Positions 53,375 to 63,556 of a DNA stretch of 64,000 bases are shown piece after piece. The stretch is taken from the NCBI GenBank assembly GCA_965261645.1, contig CBDHDJ010000004.1:2164590-2228589 (forward strand), written 5' to 3'. The notes beneath the pieces are model-generated. The model searched no databases. It worked only from the letters and a program-made list of their open reading frames with translations, and was not told the DNA's origin. The stretch comes from CBDHDJ01 sp965261645 (lineage in GTDB: Bacteria > Pseudomonadota > Alphaproteobacteria > SHVV01). Made by a program: the position numbers and the translations under genes. Every line of letters starts with the position of its first letter. Position 1 is the first letter of the stretch.

Positions 53375-54415
53375 ATGGATGTCTATATCGGGCTGGATAT
53401 ATCGCTGGCAAGCACGGCAATCTGCGTTCTCGGCGATAAGGGCAAGATCGTGACGGAGGCGCGGGTCGCCAGCGCACCTGAATCGCTGGTTGCGTTCATG
53501 CGCGAGCTGCCGCACGGGATCGCCGCGATCGGCCTCGAAGCCGGTCCCCTGTCCAACTGGTTGCACAAGGGGCTGACTGACGCCGGCTTCGAAACCGTGC
53601 TGATGGAGACCCGGCAGTTAAAGGGTGCGCTGAAGGCGATGCCGATCAAGACGGATCGCCGGGATGCCGAAGGCATCGCACGGCTGCTGCAGATGGGCTG
53701 GTTCCGGCCGGTACACTGCAAATCGGTGTCGTCGCAGGAGATGCGAGCGCTGCTGACCTCGCGCAAGTCCGTGCAGGACGCGCTCATCAATATGGAGCTG
53801 TCGCTGCGCGGCATCTTGCGCAACTTCGGCCTGAAGCTCGGTCGGATCTCGAAGGGTCGCTACGAGGCCCGTGTCCGGGAATTGATCGCTGGCAACGCGA
53901 TGCTGGAAGCCGCGGCCGAACCGATCCTGCGCGCGCGGGCGGACCTGCGCCGCGAGCTGGCCGGCCTGGAGAAGCTGGTCCGTAATCTGGCCAGGCAGGA
54001 CCGGGCGTGCCGGCTGCTGATGACCATGCCGGGGGTCGGCCATGTCATAGCTCTGACCTTCACGTCCGCGATTGACGATCCGGAGCGGTTCCGGAGATCG
54101 AAGGATGTCGGCCCATGGGTGGGGCTGACGCCGGGACGGGATCAATCCGGCGAACGGGATATTGTCGGCCGGATCACCAAGGCTGGCGATGCAGGTCTAC
54201 GCGCAGCGCTCTATCAGGCCGCCACGGTGATGCTGAACCACACGGGGCCGAATTGGCTGAAGGCCTGGGCGCAGCGTCTGACGAAGCTCCGGGGCAAGAA
54301 GCGCGCGACGGTCGCCCTGGCCCGGCGCATCGGCGTGGTGTTGCACCGGATGTGGCGGGATGGCACCGAGTTCCGGTTCACGCGCGAAGAGGCGATGGCG
54401 CTTCAGACGGCTTAG
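53375..54415 (+). CDS. IS110-family transposase, copy 2
   Basis: 346 residues, the same protein as at 31936-32976 with Ile for Val in IGLDISLAS. DEDD nuclease plus Tnp_20 serine domain as described there. Upstream non-coding sequence (about 53225-53374) and a long downstream one (to about 54870) are both conserved between copies; one of them should encode the guide RNA. Confidence 0.9.
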   Translation: MDVYIGLDISLASTAICVLGDKGKIVTEARVASAPESLVAFMRELPHGIAAIGLEAGPLSNWLHKGLTDAGFETVLMETRQLKGALKAMPIKTDRRDAEGIARLLQMGWFRPVHCKSVSSQEMRALLTSRKSVQDALINMELSLRGILRNFGLKLGRISKGRYEARVRELIAGNAMLEAAAEPILRARADLRRELAGLEKLVRNLARQDRACRLLMTMPGVGHVIALTFTSAIDDPERFRRSKDVGPWVGLTPGRDQSGERDIVGRITKAGDAGLRAALYQAATVMLNHTGPNWLKAWAQRLTKLRGKKRATVALARRIGVVLHRMWRDGTEFRFTREEAMALQTA

Positions 54416-54870
54416 GCGGGGCTGTATCCCATCGGCAGTTAGCAAGGAGAGGAGGAAGGAGCCGCGCTTGAAGGTGGGCGATCCACCGGTGTCCCCTCGC
54501 CGGGACGCGGTTCCCGATGATGCGCGTATCATCGCTTGTTGGCCGAACCGTTCTATCGCGTTCGAGCACGCGCCTGAGATTGGCACTCGGGAATCGTTTT
54601 GGACCAGGCATGAAGTTGGCAGCCATTGCGCTGACCACGGACGGAAGCGAGAGCCTGGCGACGGACACATCCGGATCGTGGTTCCTTCTCAAGACCAGAG
54701 GGGTGTTGCAATAGCCCAACCCTGAGCCGGAGCCGTGATGGCCCCGGGAACTCCTGAACCACGCCTGAGAGGATACAACTTGCCGCAGGCGCCGAGGCTT
54801 CGCGAACGAAGGATCGTGTCGCGGTGATCGCTCGTGGGAAAAAGGTGCTTGACGGCGAACGCCCCATTAC

Positions 54871-55764
54871 GGAAGCGATGGTCATATCCCTCCTGGCCTG
54901 TGCCGGCGTCCGGTAGGCGATGCTCGAGTGGCGCCGTCGTTGGTTATAGAAGATCTCGATGTACTCGAATAGCGCAGCCCTGGCCTCGCGCCGGGTAGAA
55001 AACCGGGTACGGTGCACGAGTTCGGTCTTGAGCGACCCAAAGAAGCTCTCCATAGGGGCGTTGTCGAGGCAATTCCCCTTGCGGCTCATGGAGGCCTTGA
55101 TGCCATGGAGGCGGAGCAGTTTGCGGTAGTCACCGCAGGCATATTGCACACCGCGGTCGGAATGGTGGATCAGCCCCATGGGCAACCGGCGGTAGCGGAT
55201 TGCCATCTTCAGCGCATCCTCGCACAGGACGCTCTTCAGCCGCTCGGACATCGACCAGCCGACGATCTCCATTGTGGCCAGATCCTTGACGGCGGCGAGG
55301 TAGAGCCAGCCTTCGTCGGTCGGGATGTAGGAGATGTCAGCGAGCCAGACCGCATCGGGCGTAGCGGCTTTGAAGTTGCGGTCGAGCAGATTGGGCGCGA
55401 TCGCATGGGAGTGGCGGCTGTCGGTGGTGATCGGCACCTGCCGCCTGCCTCGCGGTGGACGAATGCCGTTCTCTCGCATGAGCTTGGCGACCGTGCGCTT
55501 CGAGATGCGAAAGCCGCGGACCTTCAACTCGGCATGGATCCGAGGCGCGCCGTAGCACCTCTTGCTCTGCTCGAAGATCTCCCGGATCTCTGACCCGACC
55601 CTGTCGCGCCGGGCAGCGCGTTCAGCTCTCTTTGGGGCCGCACGCCGCCGGGCGTGGAACCAGCTGTTAGCCACCCCCAGGACCCGGCACATGAACCGGG
55701 TGGCGTGCTCTGAAGCATGGGCGGCGATGAAAGCGTGCTTCGTCTTCATGTCTTCACCGCCCAT
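54871..55764 (-). CDS. IS3-family transposase OrfB (3' end altered by IS110)
   Basis: Family portion of 298 residues: CRVLGVANSWFHARRRA, RCYGAPRIHAELKVRGFRIS, VWLADISYIPTDEGWLYLAA (Asp), LIHHSDRGVQYACGDYRKLL (Asp), DNAPMESFFGSLKTELVH (Glu) and YNQRRRHSSIAYRTPAQAR. The frame continues past the IS110 junction to 54553, adding about 105 foreign residues. The catalytic core is complete. Confidence 0.82.
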
Positions 55765-55805
55765 TGAGCGAAAAAAGCCGAGGCTTTGCGTAGAACCTCA
55801 ACCTC

Positions 55806-56045
55806 CTACATCAGCCGCTTGTTATCCCGGCGAAGCTGCACCAGTTCAGCGGCCTCGGCTTTCTGCGCCGCGGTCGCCGCGGCCGAGCCCGCGGCCTCAA
55901 GCTCGAGCCGCCAGGTCTTCAGCTGCGTTGGCGTGACGCCGAGCTCGGCCGCCACACTGCTATGCGTCGCACCCGGCTCCGACAGCCGGGCAACCGACTG
56001 TTCCTTGTATTCCGGCGAAAATCGCCGCCTCGTCTGCTTTGTCAT
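55806..56045 (-). CDS. IS3-family transposase OrfA
   Basis: 79 residues: MTKQTRRRFSPEYKEQSVAR, then HSSVAAELGVTPTQLKTWRL and a coiled-coil end (LVQLRRDNKRLM). Typical IS3 HTH partner that is joined to OrfB by frameshifting. GGAGGGACG lies just upstream of the ATG. Confidence 0.85.
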   Translation of the reverse strand: MTKQTRRRFSPEYKEQSVARLSEPGATHSSVAAELGVTPTQLKTWRLELEAAGSAAATAAQKAEAAELVQLRRDNKRLM

Positions 56046-56228
56046 CTCGTCCCTCCAGGTCGGTAGTTAATTTACCGCCTGGTCCGGGATCCGGGAGCAA
56101 CGTCACGCAGCGGCACGACCCGGCTAAGGCCCAGGCAAAGTGCGCTTTCGCGACCAACTACCCGCTCGCCAACCGACAACTGCGTAGCCCCCTCATATTG
56201 CGTTACCGGATGCAGAGGGATAAGCCTT

Positions 56229-56987
56229 TGGAGGCTTTGCACGGCTTTATTTGTCTGTTCGATCCGACAACGCTTGGTGGCCAACTCGAGTCCAACTCTA
56301 TGCGTGGGACTCTCCATCGAATGGGATCGTGATCGGCAGAATAATTTGTACCACTGACGTCAACGAGTTTATCAGCCAGCAACCAGATGATAACGCCAAC
56401 ATACGAGCCGTTGCGCCGATGGGAGTTTCAATCACTTTGTGTTGAATGTGCTCTGCGTAGCTCAGGAAGCGGACTAGAAAGGTACTGGGTTGGTAACTCA
56501 GTTCGTACACTGATACATCGTGAGCCCCAAACATGGGACTATGGAACCATTCAAATAAATGCGTTCGCACCTGAATCGGGTGAGAAGCGGGCGTGGGAGC
56601 GACTATTCGCTCGCTTAACGAACCATCGGGAGTGGTGGACCCGAGGTCCACCAAGACACAATCATAACATATTGTTATAAGCTATATTTATAGAGTGGCG
56701 ACGCCATCATACCCACATGTTTACCCACACTGCGCCTGAGAACGCGGGAGAACGGTCAAGAATGTATCAGGGTTACGCGACCTGCCTGAGCGCCTGTCCT
56801 GGAGTGGTTTGCGTCCTATGTCTGCATGCAGCGCCTACTCAACGAGGCAGCACACGATGGCGCCCTGCAACGGCTGGTTGCGAATATTGCGGACCCCTAT
56901 GCTTATACCAACGGCGTGAATTTCTGACTCGCGGGGGATTCCCCTTTTAGGCTTGATGTGATTCAAGACTGGCGAAGGAGATTCGCC
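56229..56987. other. Lower-GC region with broken reading frames
   Basis: Plus-strand frames 56251-56445 (with YAWDSPSNGIVIGRIICTTD) and 56387-56680 (with INAFAPESGEKRAWERLFAR) look like two parts of one frameshifted gene. About 56810-56926 another tail reads LEWFASYVCMQRLLNEAAHD to GVNF and a stop. None is recognised. GC is lower than elsewhere, suggesting acquired DNA. Confidence 0.35.
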
Positions 56988-57938
56988 ATGTCAGCATGCA
57001 TTGCCCTTCGGGATGATTATGACAGCCTTGCGCTTCGGGACTTGGCCAGGCGCAGTCGCGATCCTCTCCAGGTTCGCCGCTTTTGGCCTTGGCGGCGGCA
57101 TACGACGGCATGAGCCGCACGGAAGCGGCGAAGATCGGCGGTATGGATCGCCAGACACTGAGAGATTGGGCGCATCGCTTCAATGACTGAAGGGCCAGAT
57201 GGCCTGAAACACCGTTCCGGTGCGGGCCGTCCCCGGCTCTTGACACAAGAACAGATGAGCGAACTCTCTGCGATCGTGGAAACCGGCCCCGATCCAGAGG
57301 TGGACGGCGTGGTTCGCTGGCGACGTATCGACCTGAAGCGGGTCATCGAAGAACGCTTTGGTGTGATTTACAGCGAGCGGACCATCTCCGATCTGCTGGC
57401 GGCGCTGTCCTTCTCGCACATCAGCGGGCGACCGCAGCACCCCAGACAGGACGCGCGGGTCATCGAGGCGTTAAAAAAAACTCTCCCCGCACGCTGGCGG
57501 CCCACATAGCCGCTCTGCCCAAGACCAAGCGGGTCGAGATCTGGTTCCAAGACGAGGCCAGATTGCGACAGAAGAACGGCCACGCGCGGACCTGGGCGAA
57601 GACAGAGACCCGGCCACGCCTACCTGCCGACCAGCGATACGCCCACGCTTACCTGTTCGGCGCCATCTGCCCCATGGGGGCCAAGGGCGCCGCCCTCATG
57701 CTCCCCATCGCCAACACGCGCGCCATGCAGATGCATCTCGACGAGATCAGCTGCAACGTCGCTGCAAAGGCCCATGGCGTTGTCCTGATGGACCGCGCCG
57801 GGGGCACAGCACCGATAAGCTCAAGGTCCCTAAAAACCTCACCATCATCCTGCTGCCCTCGCGATCGCCCAAGCTAAACCCGGTCGGGAACATCTGGCAA
57901 TGCTTCCGACAAAACTGGCTCTCGAACTGCGTCTTCGA
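56988..57938 (+). pseudogene. IS630-family transposase, frameshifted and cut by the IS66-type transposon
   Basis: Pieces in order: MSACIALRDDYDSLALRDLA, then after a shift (about 57075) YDGMSRTEAAKIGGMDRQTL, after another shift (about 57182) VDGVVRWRRIDLKRVIEERFG, and after 57470 IWFQDEARLRQKNGHARTW (Asp), VVLMDRAG (Asp) and KLNPVGNIWQ, where Glu of the usual NPVENIW is Gly. Four or more lesions plus loss of a catalytic acid make it dead. The IS66-type transposon begins within its last codons. Confidence 0.85.
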
Positions 57939-58113
57939 GTAATCCTTCCGTTCTCAGGTGATGGAGATTTCAGCGATTGAGTGTCCGCTTCCAGTCTCGC
58001 CTGAGTGGCCGCAGCCAGATGTCCCTCCTGGGCTCGGCCCGCTTCATGTGCGTGTCGTAGCGCCGTGCAAAACCCTCTGGTAACGCCGCCCGCGATTCGT
58101 TATCGTCACGTCC

Positions 58114-59724
58114 ATGGCGATGCGCGACGAGGATTTCGGGACGGCGCTGACGCTGACCGAGGGGGACGAGGCGATCTGGTCGCCCCCCATGTCGGCGCCG
58201 ACGAGCGAGCCGCGCGACTGGCAGTCTCTGTGCGAACAGGAGCGGGCGCGGGCGGAAGCAGCGGAAGCGCGCGCGGAAGAGTTGCGCTGGGCGGAAGTCG
58301 CCGCCCGCAGCGATGGGAGTGCGTGGAAGTCGCGGTTCAAGGCCTGCCGGCAGAGGCTGAGCGAGGCCGAGCAGGAGACCGGGGACCTCCGCCGCGCGGC
58401 CAAGGACGTGCCGTCCTTGCAGGCCGAAGTGGCGCACTTGCAGGAGTTGCTCTCCGAAGCCCGCAGCGGGTCGAGCGAGTTCTGCACGATCGAAGCGCTG
58501 CGCGACGAGGTCGCGCGGCTGCACAAGGCCCTGGCGTCGAAAGGCCGGAAGGACGCGACCGGGCCACTGTCGAGGGAGAATGCCCGACTCCGCAAGGCCC
58601 TGGAGCGGTCGCAGGGACAGAAGGACGAGGTCGTGGCGTTGCGCGGAGAGGTCTCGGCGCTGCGCAAGTCGGAGCGGGCCGCGCAGTCGGTGCGGTCGAA
58701 GGAGAGCATCCGGCTGGGCAAGGCGCTGGAACGGACGCAGAAGCAGAAGGACACGATCAAGGCGCTGCGCGGGGAAGTCGATTCCCTGACCCGCGAGACC
58801 CGTCAGCAGAACCGGGAGAACGGCCGGCTGCGCCGCGAGCTGGAGTGGTTGCAGCGCATCAAGGCGACGGCACGTGGGCTGTCCGACGAGGTCGAGCTGC
58901 TGCGCGCGGAGCTGGCGGAATACCACGACCAGATGAACTTCATCGATTGGCAGGACAGGCGCATCACCGATTTGCAAATTGCCCTGGATACGTCGGCCTT
59001 CAAGACCGAGCGGCTGGAGGCCGAGCTTGCCGAACGTCCCCTGCTGCCGGCGGCCTTGAAGAGATTGCGCAAGCAGGAGAAGACCATCGAGTCCCTGCAA
59101 ACCCGCAACGAGAGGCTGGAAGAGGAGTTGGCCAAGCTGCGCTCGAGCCGGGCCGTCCTGTCGAAGGCGGTCTTCGGGAGCAGGAGCGAGCGGCAGAAGA
59201 AGCCGGGCACGGGACGCAAGCGCGGCCAGCAACGCGGCGCGCCCGGCCACGGTCGCACCCCGCGGCCCGGGCTTCCGGAGAAGACCGAACGGCGCAACCC
59301 ACCGAAGGATGCGCGGATCTGTTCCTGTTGCGGCAAGCCCTATGTCGCCAACGGCGAGCGTGTGACGACGCTGATCGAGATCGCGGTCAAGGCCCACATC
59401 CGCAGGATCGAGCGGACGCGCTGGCGCCGGGGTTGCGACTGCGCGTCGTCGCCCCTGGAAGCGATTGCGCCGCCGGTGCCGCGGCTGTTCCCCGGAACGC
59501 TCTTCGGAACCAGCTTCTGGGCACGGTTTTTGTTCGAGCACTGTGCGTGCCTGCGCCCGCTGTGCCGGGTCGCGGCGTGGTACGCGGACCAGGGGCTGGC
59601 GGTCTCGCCGGGCACGCTGGCCAACAGCCTGAAGCGCTTCGTGCCGCTGTTCGACCCGGTCTACCAGGCGATTCTCGCGCACCAGAACCGGACGACGGTG
59701 CGCCATGCCGACGAGACCGGCTGG
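58114..59724 (+). CDS. tnpC-like: IS66-type transposase exon 1, copy 2
   Basis: Identical in translation to exon 1 of copy 1: long coiled coil, zinc finger (ICSCCGKPY) and RHADETGW with the first catalytic Asp, ending at the same Trp before the intron. Confidence 0.85.
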
Positions 59725-61640
59725 GAGCGCCAGGCTAACTGGCGGAAAGTAGCCGGTGTGAGTCCGGCGGGAAGAAGGAGTAACCAACCACTTCCACCCC
59801 GAGTCATGGGCCGGCATTCGCGAGGATGCAGGTTAAGCGTTGACAGGGGCGCGTATGGGCGAGGGCGATTGAGCTACGAAAAGTCTGAGAATCAGGGTGC
59901 CGAGGCTTTCCAGTATGTCGAAGGCAACACCGCTTCCACCGCCATGGTAAGGGGGAAGTGGACCCTGCGGAGTCGAAGAACCCAACCGCACGTACGTAGG
60001 CTTTCACGCCGGGACCTGGGAGGTCTCCATGTCATCCCGCGGTCGTAGCGGGATCGCAAAGGAAAGGAGGAATCCGTAACCGATGACGAACGGCATGGAG
60101 AAGTCAGACTCGGGAGTAGTAGCGATGAAGTCGGCGAACAAAGGGAGGCCTGTTCCGGCGGAGCCGATGGAGCGAAGGACCGAGCCCAAGGGGAATCTGG
60201 AAAGCCAAAGCATGCGCCGGACGCAGGACCGGGAAAGCGTGTCACAAGCGGCCGACCGGATACGGCAGTTTGTACAACGGGAGCCACGGGAGCGTCTGAC
60301 GGCGCTTCTCCACCACGTTACGGTCGATGCGCTGCGCTGGGCGTTCTTCGCGTTGAAGAAGGACGCGGCGGCAGGTGCGGATGGCATGACGTGGGGGATG
60401 TACGAGGGAGGGTTGGAAGGCCGGTTGGCCGCCCTGCACGACCGCGTGCACTCGGGAGCGTACCGGGCGACGCCATCACGGCGGGTGAACATCCCGAAGC
60501 CGGATGGCGGCACACGACCGCTCGGCGTCGCGGCCATAGAGGACAAGATTGTCCAGAAGGCGGTGGCGGAGATTATCCTGACGCCAATTTACGAGGCGGA
60601 GTTCCTGGGGTTTAGCTATGGGTTCCGGCCCGGGTGTGGGGCGCACGACGCGCTTGATGCGCTCGCGGTCGGGATTGAACGGCGTAAGATCAACTGGATA
60701 GCTGACGCAGATATCCGCGGATTTTTCGACCATGTCTCGCGGGACTGGTTGGTCCGGTTCCTCGAACATCGCATCGGAGACAAGCGGGTCATCAGGCTGA
60801 TATCCAAGTGGTTGCACGTCGGCGTCATGGAAAATGGCGAGTGGCGGGACAACATGCGGGGGACTCCCCAGGGTTCGGTGATTTCGCCGATCCTGGCCAA
60901 CATCTACCTACATTACGTTCTCGATCTCTGGTTCCAGAAGAAGTGGCGCAGCCACGAGGTCAAAGGCGACACAATCATCGTGCGGTACGCCGATGATTTC
61001 GTGGTGGGTTTCCAGCACAAGCAAGACGCGGAGCGATTTCTGCGTGACCTGAAGGAGCGGCTTGGACGTTTTGAACTGGAACTGAACCCTGACAAGACCC
61101 GGCTCATCGAGTTCGGGCGGTTCGCAACTGAGAACCGTCAGCGGCGAGGGTTGGGCAAACCGGAGACGCTCGACTTTCTGGGCTTCACGCACTACTGCGC
61201 GAAGGACAGGAAGGGGCGGTTCCAGTTGGGGCGCAAGCCGGTCTCGAAGCGGATGGCGCGCACCCTGAAGCGAATAAAGGAGGAGCTTCGCAGGCGGATG
61301 CACGACGGCGTAAACCAGACCGCGCGGTGGCTGGGACAGGTACTTGATGGATGGCTGAACTACTTTGCCGTTCCAACCAGCTCCCGATATCTGGGGCGTT
61401 TCGTGCAACGACTGAAAGTACTGTGGCTCAGGACTCTGCGCCGCAGATCGCAGAAGGACCGCTACAGCGGGGACCGTATGGAGCGACTGACAGCGAAATA
61501 CTGGCCCACGCTGGAAATCCGACACCCGTGGCCGAGCCAACGATTTGCCGTCAATTGACCTGAGGGAGGAGCCGTGTGCATCAACGTGCCTGCACGGATC
61601 TGTGCGGGGGGAGCGGGGCAACCCGCTTCCCTACCGCGAT
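59725..61640 (+). mobile_element. Group II intron, copy 2a (upstream of the tandem pair)
   Basis: Same 1916 bp and boundaries as 11634-13549 (GAGCGCC ... CTACCGCGAT). Its 3' end is followed not by exon 2 but directly by the GAGCGCC start of another identical intron. Confidence 0.9.
60083..61558 (+). CDS. ltrA-like: Group II intron reverse transcriptase/maturase, copy 2a
   Basis: 491 residues identical to the protein at 11992-13467, including YADD, the maturase region and the ribosome site. See that entry for domains. Confidence 0.93.
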   Translation: MTNGMEKSDSGVVAMKSANKGRPVPAEPMERRTEPKGNLESQSMRRTQDRESVSQAADRIRQFVQREPRERLTALLHHVTVDALRWAFFALKKDAAAGADGMTWGMYEGGLEGRLAALHDRVHSGAYRATPSRRVNIPKPDGGTRPLGVAAIEDKIVQKAVAEIILTPIYEAEFLGFSYGFRPGCGAHDALDALAVGIERRKINWIADADIRGFFDHVSRDWLVRFLEHRIGDKRVIRLISKWLHVGVMENGEWRDNMRGTPQGSVISPILANIYLHYVLDLWFQKKWRSHEVKGDTIIVRYADDFVVGFQHKQDAERFLRDLKERLGRFELELNPDKTRLIEFGRFATENRQRRGLGKPETLDFLGFTHYCAKDRKGRFQLGRKPVSKRMARTLKRIKEELRRRMHDGVNQTARWLGQVLDGWLNYFAVPTSSRYLGRFVQRLKVLWLRTLRRRSQKDRYSGDRMERLTAKYWPTLEIRHPWPSQRFAVN

Positions 61641-63556
61641 GAGCGCCAGGCTAACTGGCGGAAAGTAGCCGGTGTGAGTCCGGCGGGAAGAAGGAGTAAC
61701 CAACCACTTCCACCCCGAGTCATGGGCCGGCATTCGCGAGGATGCAGGTTAAGCGTTGACAGGGGCGCGTATGGGCGAGGGCGATTGAGCTACGAAAAGT
61801 CTGAGAATCAGGGTGCCGAGGCTTTCCAGTATGTCGAAGGCAACACCGCTTCCACCGCCATGGTAAGGGGGAAGTGGACCCTGCGGAGTCGAAGAACCCA
61901 ACCGCACGTACGTAGGCTTTCACGCCGGGACCTGGGAGGTCTCCATGTCATCCCGCGGTCGTAGCGGGATCGCAAAGGAAAGGAGGAATCCGTAACCGAT
62001 GACGAACGGCATGGAGAAGTCAGACTCGGGAGTAGTAGCGATGAAGTCGGCGAACAAAGGGAGGCCTGTTCCGGCGGAGCCGATGGAGCGAAGGACCGAG
62101 CCCAAGGGGAATCTGGAAAGCCAAAGCATGCGCCGGACGCAGGACCGGGAAAGCGTGTCACAAGCGGCCGACCGGATACGGCAGTTTGTACAACGGGAGC
62201 CACGGGAGCGTCTGACGGCGCTTCTCCACCACGTTACGGTCGATGCGCTGCGCTGGGCGTTCTTCGCGTTGAAGAAGGACGCGGCGGCAGGTGCGGATGG
62301 CATGACGTGGGGGATGTACGAGGGAGGGTTGGAAGGCCGGTTGGCCGCCCTGCACGACCGCGTGCACTCGGGAGCGTACCGGGCGACGCCATCACGGCGG
62401 GTGAACATCCCGAAGCCGGATGGCGGCACACGACCGCTCGGCGTCGCGGCCATAGAGGACAAGATTGTCCAGAAGGCGGTGGCGGAGATTATCCTGACGC
62501 CAATTTACGAGGCGGAGTTCCTGGGGTTTAGCTATGGGTTCCGGCCCGGGTGTGGGGCGCACGACGCGCTTGATGCGCTCGCGGTCGGGATTGAACGGCG
62601 TAAGATCAACTGGATAGCTGACGCAGATATCCGCGGATTTTTCGACCATGTCTCGCGGGACTGGTTGGTCCGGTTCCTCGAACATCGCATCGGAGACAAG
62701 CGGGTCATCAGGCTGATATCCAAGTGGTTGCACGTCGGCGTCATGGAAAATGGCGAGTGGCGGGACAACATGCGGGGGACTCCCCAGGGTTCGGTGATTT
62801 CGCCGATCCTGGCCAACATCTACCTACATTACGTTCTCGATCTCTGGTTCCAGAAGAAGTGGCGCAGCCACGAGGTCAAAGGCGACACAATCATCGTGCG
62901 GTACGCCGATGATTTCGTGGTGGGTTTCCAGCACAAGCAAGACGCGGAGCGATTTCTGCGTGACCTGAAGGAGCGGCTTGGACGTTTTGAACTGGAACTG
63001 AACCCTGACAAGACCCGGCTCATCGAGTTCGGGCGGTTCGCAACTGAGAACCGTCAGCGGCGAGGGTTGGGCAAACCGGAGACGCTCGACTTTCTGGGCT
63101 TCACGCACTACTGCGCGAAGGACAGGAAGGGGCGGTTCCAGTTGGGGCGCAAGCCGGTCTCGAAGCGGATGGCGCGCACCCTGAAGCGAATAAAGGAGGA
63201 GCTTCGCAGGCGGATGCACGACGGCGTAAACCAGACCGCGCGGTGGCTGGGACAGGTACTTGATGGATGGCTGAACTACTTTGCCGTTCCAACCAGCTAC
63301 CGATATCTGGGGCGTTTCGTGCAACGACTGAAAGTACTGTGGCTCAGGACTCTGCGCCGCAGATCGCAGAAGGACCGCTACAGCGGGGACCGTATGGAGC
63401 GACTGACAGCGAAATACTGGCCCACGCTGGAAATCCGACACCCGTGGCCGAGCCAACGATTTGCCGTCAATTGACCTGAGGGAGGAGCCGTGTGCATCAA
63501 CGTGCCTGCACGGATCTGTGCGGGGGGAGCGGGGCAACCCGCTTCCCTACCGCGAT
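61641..63556 (+). mobile_element. Group II intron, copy 2b (downstream of the tandem pair)
   Basis: Second intron of the tandem; begins at the base after copy 2a ends and finishes at CTACCGCGAT before exon 2 (CGGGTACAGG). Near-identical to 2a. Confidence 0.9.
61999..63474 (+). CDS. ltrA-like: Group II intron reverse transcriptase/maturase, copy 2b
   Basis: 491 residues, differing from the other two copies by one residue: Tyr instead of Ser in AVPTSSRYLGRF (tac for tcc near 63298). The change is in the C-terminal maturase/thumb region; effect unknown. Confidence 0.93.
   Translation: MTNGMEKSDSGVVAMKSANKGRPVPAEPMERRTEPKGNLESQSMRRTQDRESVSQAADRIRQFVQREPRERLTALLHHVTVDALRWAFFALKKDAAAGADGMTWGMYEGGLEGRLAALHDRVHSGAYRATPSRRVNIPKPDGGTRPLGVAAIEDKIVQKAVAEIILTPIYEAEFLGFSYGFRPGCGAHDALDALAVGIERRKINWIADADIRGFFDHVSRDWLVRFLEHRIGDKRVIRLISKWLHVGVMENGEWRDNMRGTPQGSVISPILANIYLHYVLDLWFQKKWRSHEVKGDTIIVRYADDFVVGFQHKQDAERFLRDLKERLGRFELELNPDKTRLIEFGRFATENRQRRGLGKPETLDFLGFTHYCAKDRKGRFQLGRKPVSKRMARTLKRIKEELRRRMHDGVNQTARWLGQVLDGWLNYFAVPTSYRYLGRFVQRLKVLWLRTLRRRSQKDRYSGDRMERLTAKYWPTLEIRHPWPSQRFAVN

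Larger units (their letters stand above)
53173..56105 (-). mobile_element. IS3-family element with an IS110 inside it, copy 2 (2933 bp)
   Basis: Outer ends TGACGTTGACCACAAATTCC on the left and the inverse of TGACGTTGCTCCCGGATCCC on the right are one IS3 repeat pair, flanked by the 3-bp duplication cgc within the MITE. OrfA and most of OrfB are on the right; an IS110 (about 53225-54870) lies between the end of OrfB and the left terminus. The left 1.8 kb is repeated in inverse orientation at 31369-33178. Confidence 0.82.
53113..56228. repeat. MITE copy 2, split by an IS3/IS110 composite
   Basis: The left 60 bp (53113-53172) and right 123 bp (56106-56228) rebuild the 180-bp MITE seen at 15550-15729 once one copy of the 3-bp duplication cgc is removed. 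One base differs in the right half (ctacccgctc against ctacgcgctc). Outer flanks show no 8-bp duplication here. Confidence 0.8.
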
